Assembly (NCBI GenBank): GCA_040220455.1
Contig: JAVJUS010000024.1
Location: 1 to 35,563 of the forward strand
DNA from: JAVJUS01 sp040220455
GTDB taxonomy: Bacteria > Pseudomonadota > Alphaproteobacteria > DSM-16000 > Inquilinaceae
Direction of reading: 5' to 3'
DNA: 35,563 bases
The first letter of the stretch is position 1. Every line of letters begins with the position of its first letter. The notes beneath the pieces are model-generated. The model did not search any database. It was not told the origin of the DNA and saw only the letters and a list, made by a program, of their open reading frames with translations. Below are positions 33,986 to 35,563 of the stretch, in pieces. The position numbers and the translations under genes are program-made.

Positions 33986-35299
33986 ATGCCCGACGCCGGC
34001 ACCCCGAGCGGGTTCACGGACTACAAGGTCAAGGACATCTCTCTGGCCGAGTGGGGTCGCAAGGAGATCGCGATCGCCGAGACCGAGATGCCCGGCCTGA
34101 TGGCGCTGCGCGAGGAGTACGGCGCTCAGAAGCCGCTCAAGGGCGCGCGCATCGCCGGCTGCCTGCACATGACGATCCAGACCGCCGTGCTGATCGAGAC
34201 GCTGACCGCGCTCGGCGCCGAGGTCCGCTGGTCGTCGTGCAACATCTTCTCCACCCAGGACCAGGCGGCCTCGGCCGTCGCGGCGGCCGGCATTCCGGTC
34301 TTCGCCTGGAAGGGCATGGAGGAGGACGAGTTCTGGTGGGCGATCGAGCAGACGATCACCGGCCCGAACGGCTGGCGCCCGAACATGATCCTCGATGACG
34401 GCGGCGACCTGACGCTGCTGATGCACGAGAAGTACGGCGAGTTGCTCGACGACGTTCGCGGCCTGTCGGAGGAGACGACCACCGGCGTGCACCGCCTGTA
34501 CGAGATGGCCAAGAAGGGCACGCTCAAGGTGCCGGCCATCAACGTCAACGACAGCGTCACCAAGTCGAAGTTCGACAACCTCTACGGCTGCCGCGAGAGC
34601 CTGGTCGACGGCGTCAAGCGCGCCACCGACGTGATGATGGCCGGCAAGATCGCGGTCGTCGCGGGCTACGGCGACGTCGGCAAGGGCTCGGCCGAGAGCC
34701 TGCGCAGCCAGGGCGCCCGCGTCATGGTCACCGAGGTCGACCCAATCTGCGCGCTGCAGGCCGCCATGGAGGGCTACGAGGTCATCACCATGGACGAGGC
34801 CGCCTCGATGGGCGACATCTTCGTCACGGCGACCGGCAACATCGACGTCATCACCGTCGATCACATGCGCCAGATGAAAGACCGTGCGATCGTCTGCAAC
34901 ATCGGCCACTTCGACAGCGAGATCCAGATCGAGGGTCTGCGCAACATGAAGTGGGAGGAGGTCAAGCCCCAGGTCGACGAGGTCGAGTTCCCGGACGGCA
35001 AGCGCATCATCGTGCTGGCCAAGGGCCGCCTGGTGAACCTGGGCTGCGCCACCGGCCATCCGAGCTTCGTGATGAGCGCGTCGTTCACCAACCAGGTGCT
35101 GGCGCAGATCGAGCTCTGGAACCACGCCGACAAGTACGACCGTCAGGTCTACGTCCTGCCCAAGCACCTGGACGAGAAGGTCGCGGCCCTCCACCTCAAG
35201 AAGCTGGGCGTCAAGCTGACCCACATGTCCAAGGAGCAGGCGGAGTATATCGGCGTGCCGGAAAACGGCCCGTACAAGCCCGAGTACTACCGCTACTGA
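33986..35299 (+). CDS. ahcY: Adenosylhomocysteinase (S-adenosylhomocysteine hydrolase)
   Basis: 437 residues, full length. It splits S-adenosylhomocysteine into adenosine and homocysteine, clearing the product of SAM-dependent methylations. Signatures: GCLHMTIQTAVLIETL, SSCNIFSTQDQAA, PAINVNDSVTKSKFDNLYG (catalytic Lys region), and the NAD-binding loop VVAGYGDVGKGSAESL. The ending GPYKPEYYRY is the conserved C-terminus that closes the neighbouring subunit's cofactor site. AAGGAG lies nine bases before the ATG. It has its own promoter, a likely operator, and an intrinsic terminator at 35378-35412, so it is transcribed alone. Confidence 0.98.
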   Translation: MPDAGTPSGFTDYKVKDISLAEWGRKEIAIAETEMPGLMALREEYGAQKPLKGARIAGCLHMTIQTAVLIETLTALGAEVRWSSCNIFSTQDQAASAVAAAGIPVFAWKGMEEDEFWWAIEQTITGPNGWRPNMILDDGGDLTLLMHEKYGELLDDVRGLSEETTTGVHRLYEMAKKGTLKVPAINVNDSVTKSKFDNLYGCRESLVDGVKRATDVMMAGKIAVVAGYGDVGKGSAESLRSQGARVMVTEVDPICALQAAMEGYEVITMDEAASMGDIFVTATGNIDVITVDHMRQMKDRAIVCNIGHFDSEIQIEGLRNMKWEEVKPQVDEVEFPDGKRIIVLAKGRLVNLGCATGHPSFVMSASFTNQVLAQIELWNHADKYDRQVYVLPKHLDEKVAALHLKKLGVKLTHMSKEQAEYIGVPENGPYKPEYYRY

Positions 35300-35377
35300 T
35301 ACGGCCGCGGTTCGACCGCGACGGCCATACCGGCCCCGTCCCTCCCCCCTTTCCCCCGCGGACGGGGTCGGCCTCAC

Positions 35378-35412
35378 ACCGGCCGGAAGCTTGGCGCTTC
35401 CGGCCGGTTTTT
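35378..35412 (+). terminator. Intrinsic terminator of ahcY
   Basis: A 13-bp perfect stem, ACCGGCCGGAAGC (35378-35390) with GCTTCCGGCCGGT (35396-35408), has a five-base loop and runs into TTTTT (35408-35412) followed by CTTT. Confidence 0.93.
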
Positions 35413-35451
35413 CTTTGCCGGGACGCCCTGGCGGGCCGCCATCGGCGGGAC

Positions 35452-35481
35452 TTGTTCGAAACGCCGGCCCCCGCCTACAGT
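35452..35481 (+). promoter_or_regulatory. Weak sigma-70-like promoter at the right edge
   Basis: TTGTTC (35452-35457), 18 bases, TACAGT (35476-35481). A GTG follows seven bases later, so a transcript from here would be nearly leaderless. Confidence 0.3.
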
Positions 35482-35488
35482 CGGCGCC

Positions 35489-35563
35489 GTGACTTCCGAA
35501 TCGCGACACTCCGCCCCATACTGGCCGCTCGCGCCCGGGCGCCCGCCCGGTCGGCGCCCGGCG
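35489..35563 (+). CDS. Possible start of a gene cut by the window edge
   Basis: A GTG opens 25 codons without a stop (MTSESRHSAPYWPLAPG...). The residues are Pro/Arg-rich and give no family hint. Support is only the promoter-like sequence just before it. Confidence 0.25.
   Translation, partial: MTSESRHSAPYWPLAPGRPPGRRPA

Overview
This 35.6 kb window is a chromosomal segment of a very GC-rich (roughly 70 %) alphaproteobacterium. The evidence is dnaK-dnaJ and hrcA-grpE next to rph, the candidate RpoH-type promoters of the alphaproteobacterial kind, ahcY of the alphaproteobacterial form, and a long methyl-accepting chemotaxis protein. The overall style resembles Rhodospirillales-like lineages, but I cannot name a genus. 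Genes are densely packed with many start/stop overlaps. I see no rRNA, tRNA, insertion sequence or CRISPR array.

Layout. (1) 1-1.9 kb: the left edge carries an unidentified partial gene and opgG (osmoregulated periplasmic glucan synthesis), both on the minus strand. (2) 2.1-5.7 kb: dnaK-dnaJ on the minus strand, with a good candidate heat-shock promoter. (3) 5.7-7.5 kb: a rhomboid protease and a divergent DUF1848 iron-sulfur-type protein. (4) 7.6-10 kb: a four-gene plus-strand unit of azlC, azlD, a 2-oxoglutarate/Fe(II) dioxygenase of the amino-acid hydroxylase type, and a GNAT acetyltransferase. It looks like a small system that modifies and exports an amino acid. (5) 10-12.9 kb: an exported subtilase with an extreme Asp/Arg repeat, divergent from an ECF sigma factor and its membrane anti-sigma factor. 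The two sides are separated by a 17-bp perfect inverted repeat that reads as the same ECF-type promoter in both directions. (6) 12.9-15.7 kb: hrcA-grpE (minus) divergent from rph. (7) 15.7-16.0 kb: a non-coding patch of nested inverted repeats built from CACGAAG/CACCAAG heptads. (8) 16-18.3 kb: an NfeD-class membrane protease coupled to an SPFH/stomatin protein.

(9) 18.4-20.6 kb: a broken Rieske oxygenase gene whose [2Fe-2S] domain has been deleted out of frame, then an EmrE-type efflux transporter. (10) 20.7-24.5 kb: TrkH potassium channel subunit, ArgE-type deacetylase, a DUF3253 protein and an NnrU-family membrane protein. (11) 24.6-30.1 kb: an LpoA-like lipoprotein divergent from rsmI-yraN-BON lipoprotein-SirB1-like-gshB. 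The first part of this run matches the order rsmI/lpoA/yraN/dolP known from E. coli. (12) 30.2-33 kb: a large chemoreceptor. (13) 33.0-35.6 kb: an AT-rich island, a small secreted two-cysteine protein, ahcY with a candidate promoter, operator palindrome and textbook terminator, and perhaps the first codons of another gene at the right edge.

The two candidates for undescribed biology are the azlCD-dioxygenase-GNAT unit and the palindromic-promoter ECF/subtilase module. Both functional proposals are inferences from sequence motifs and gene layout.
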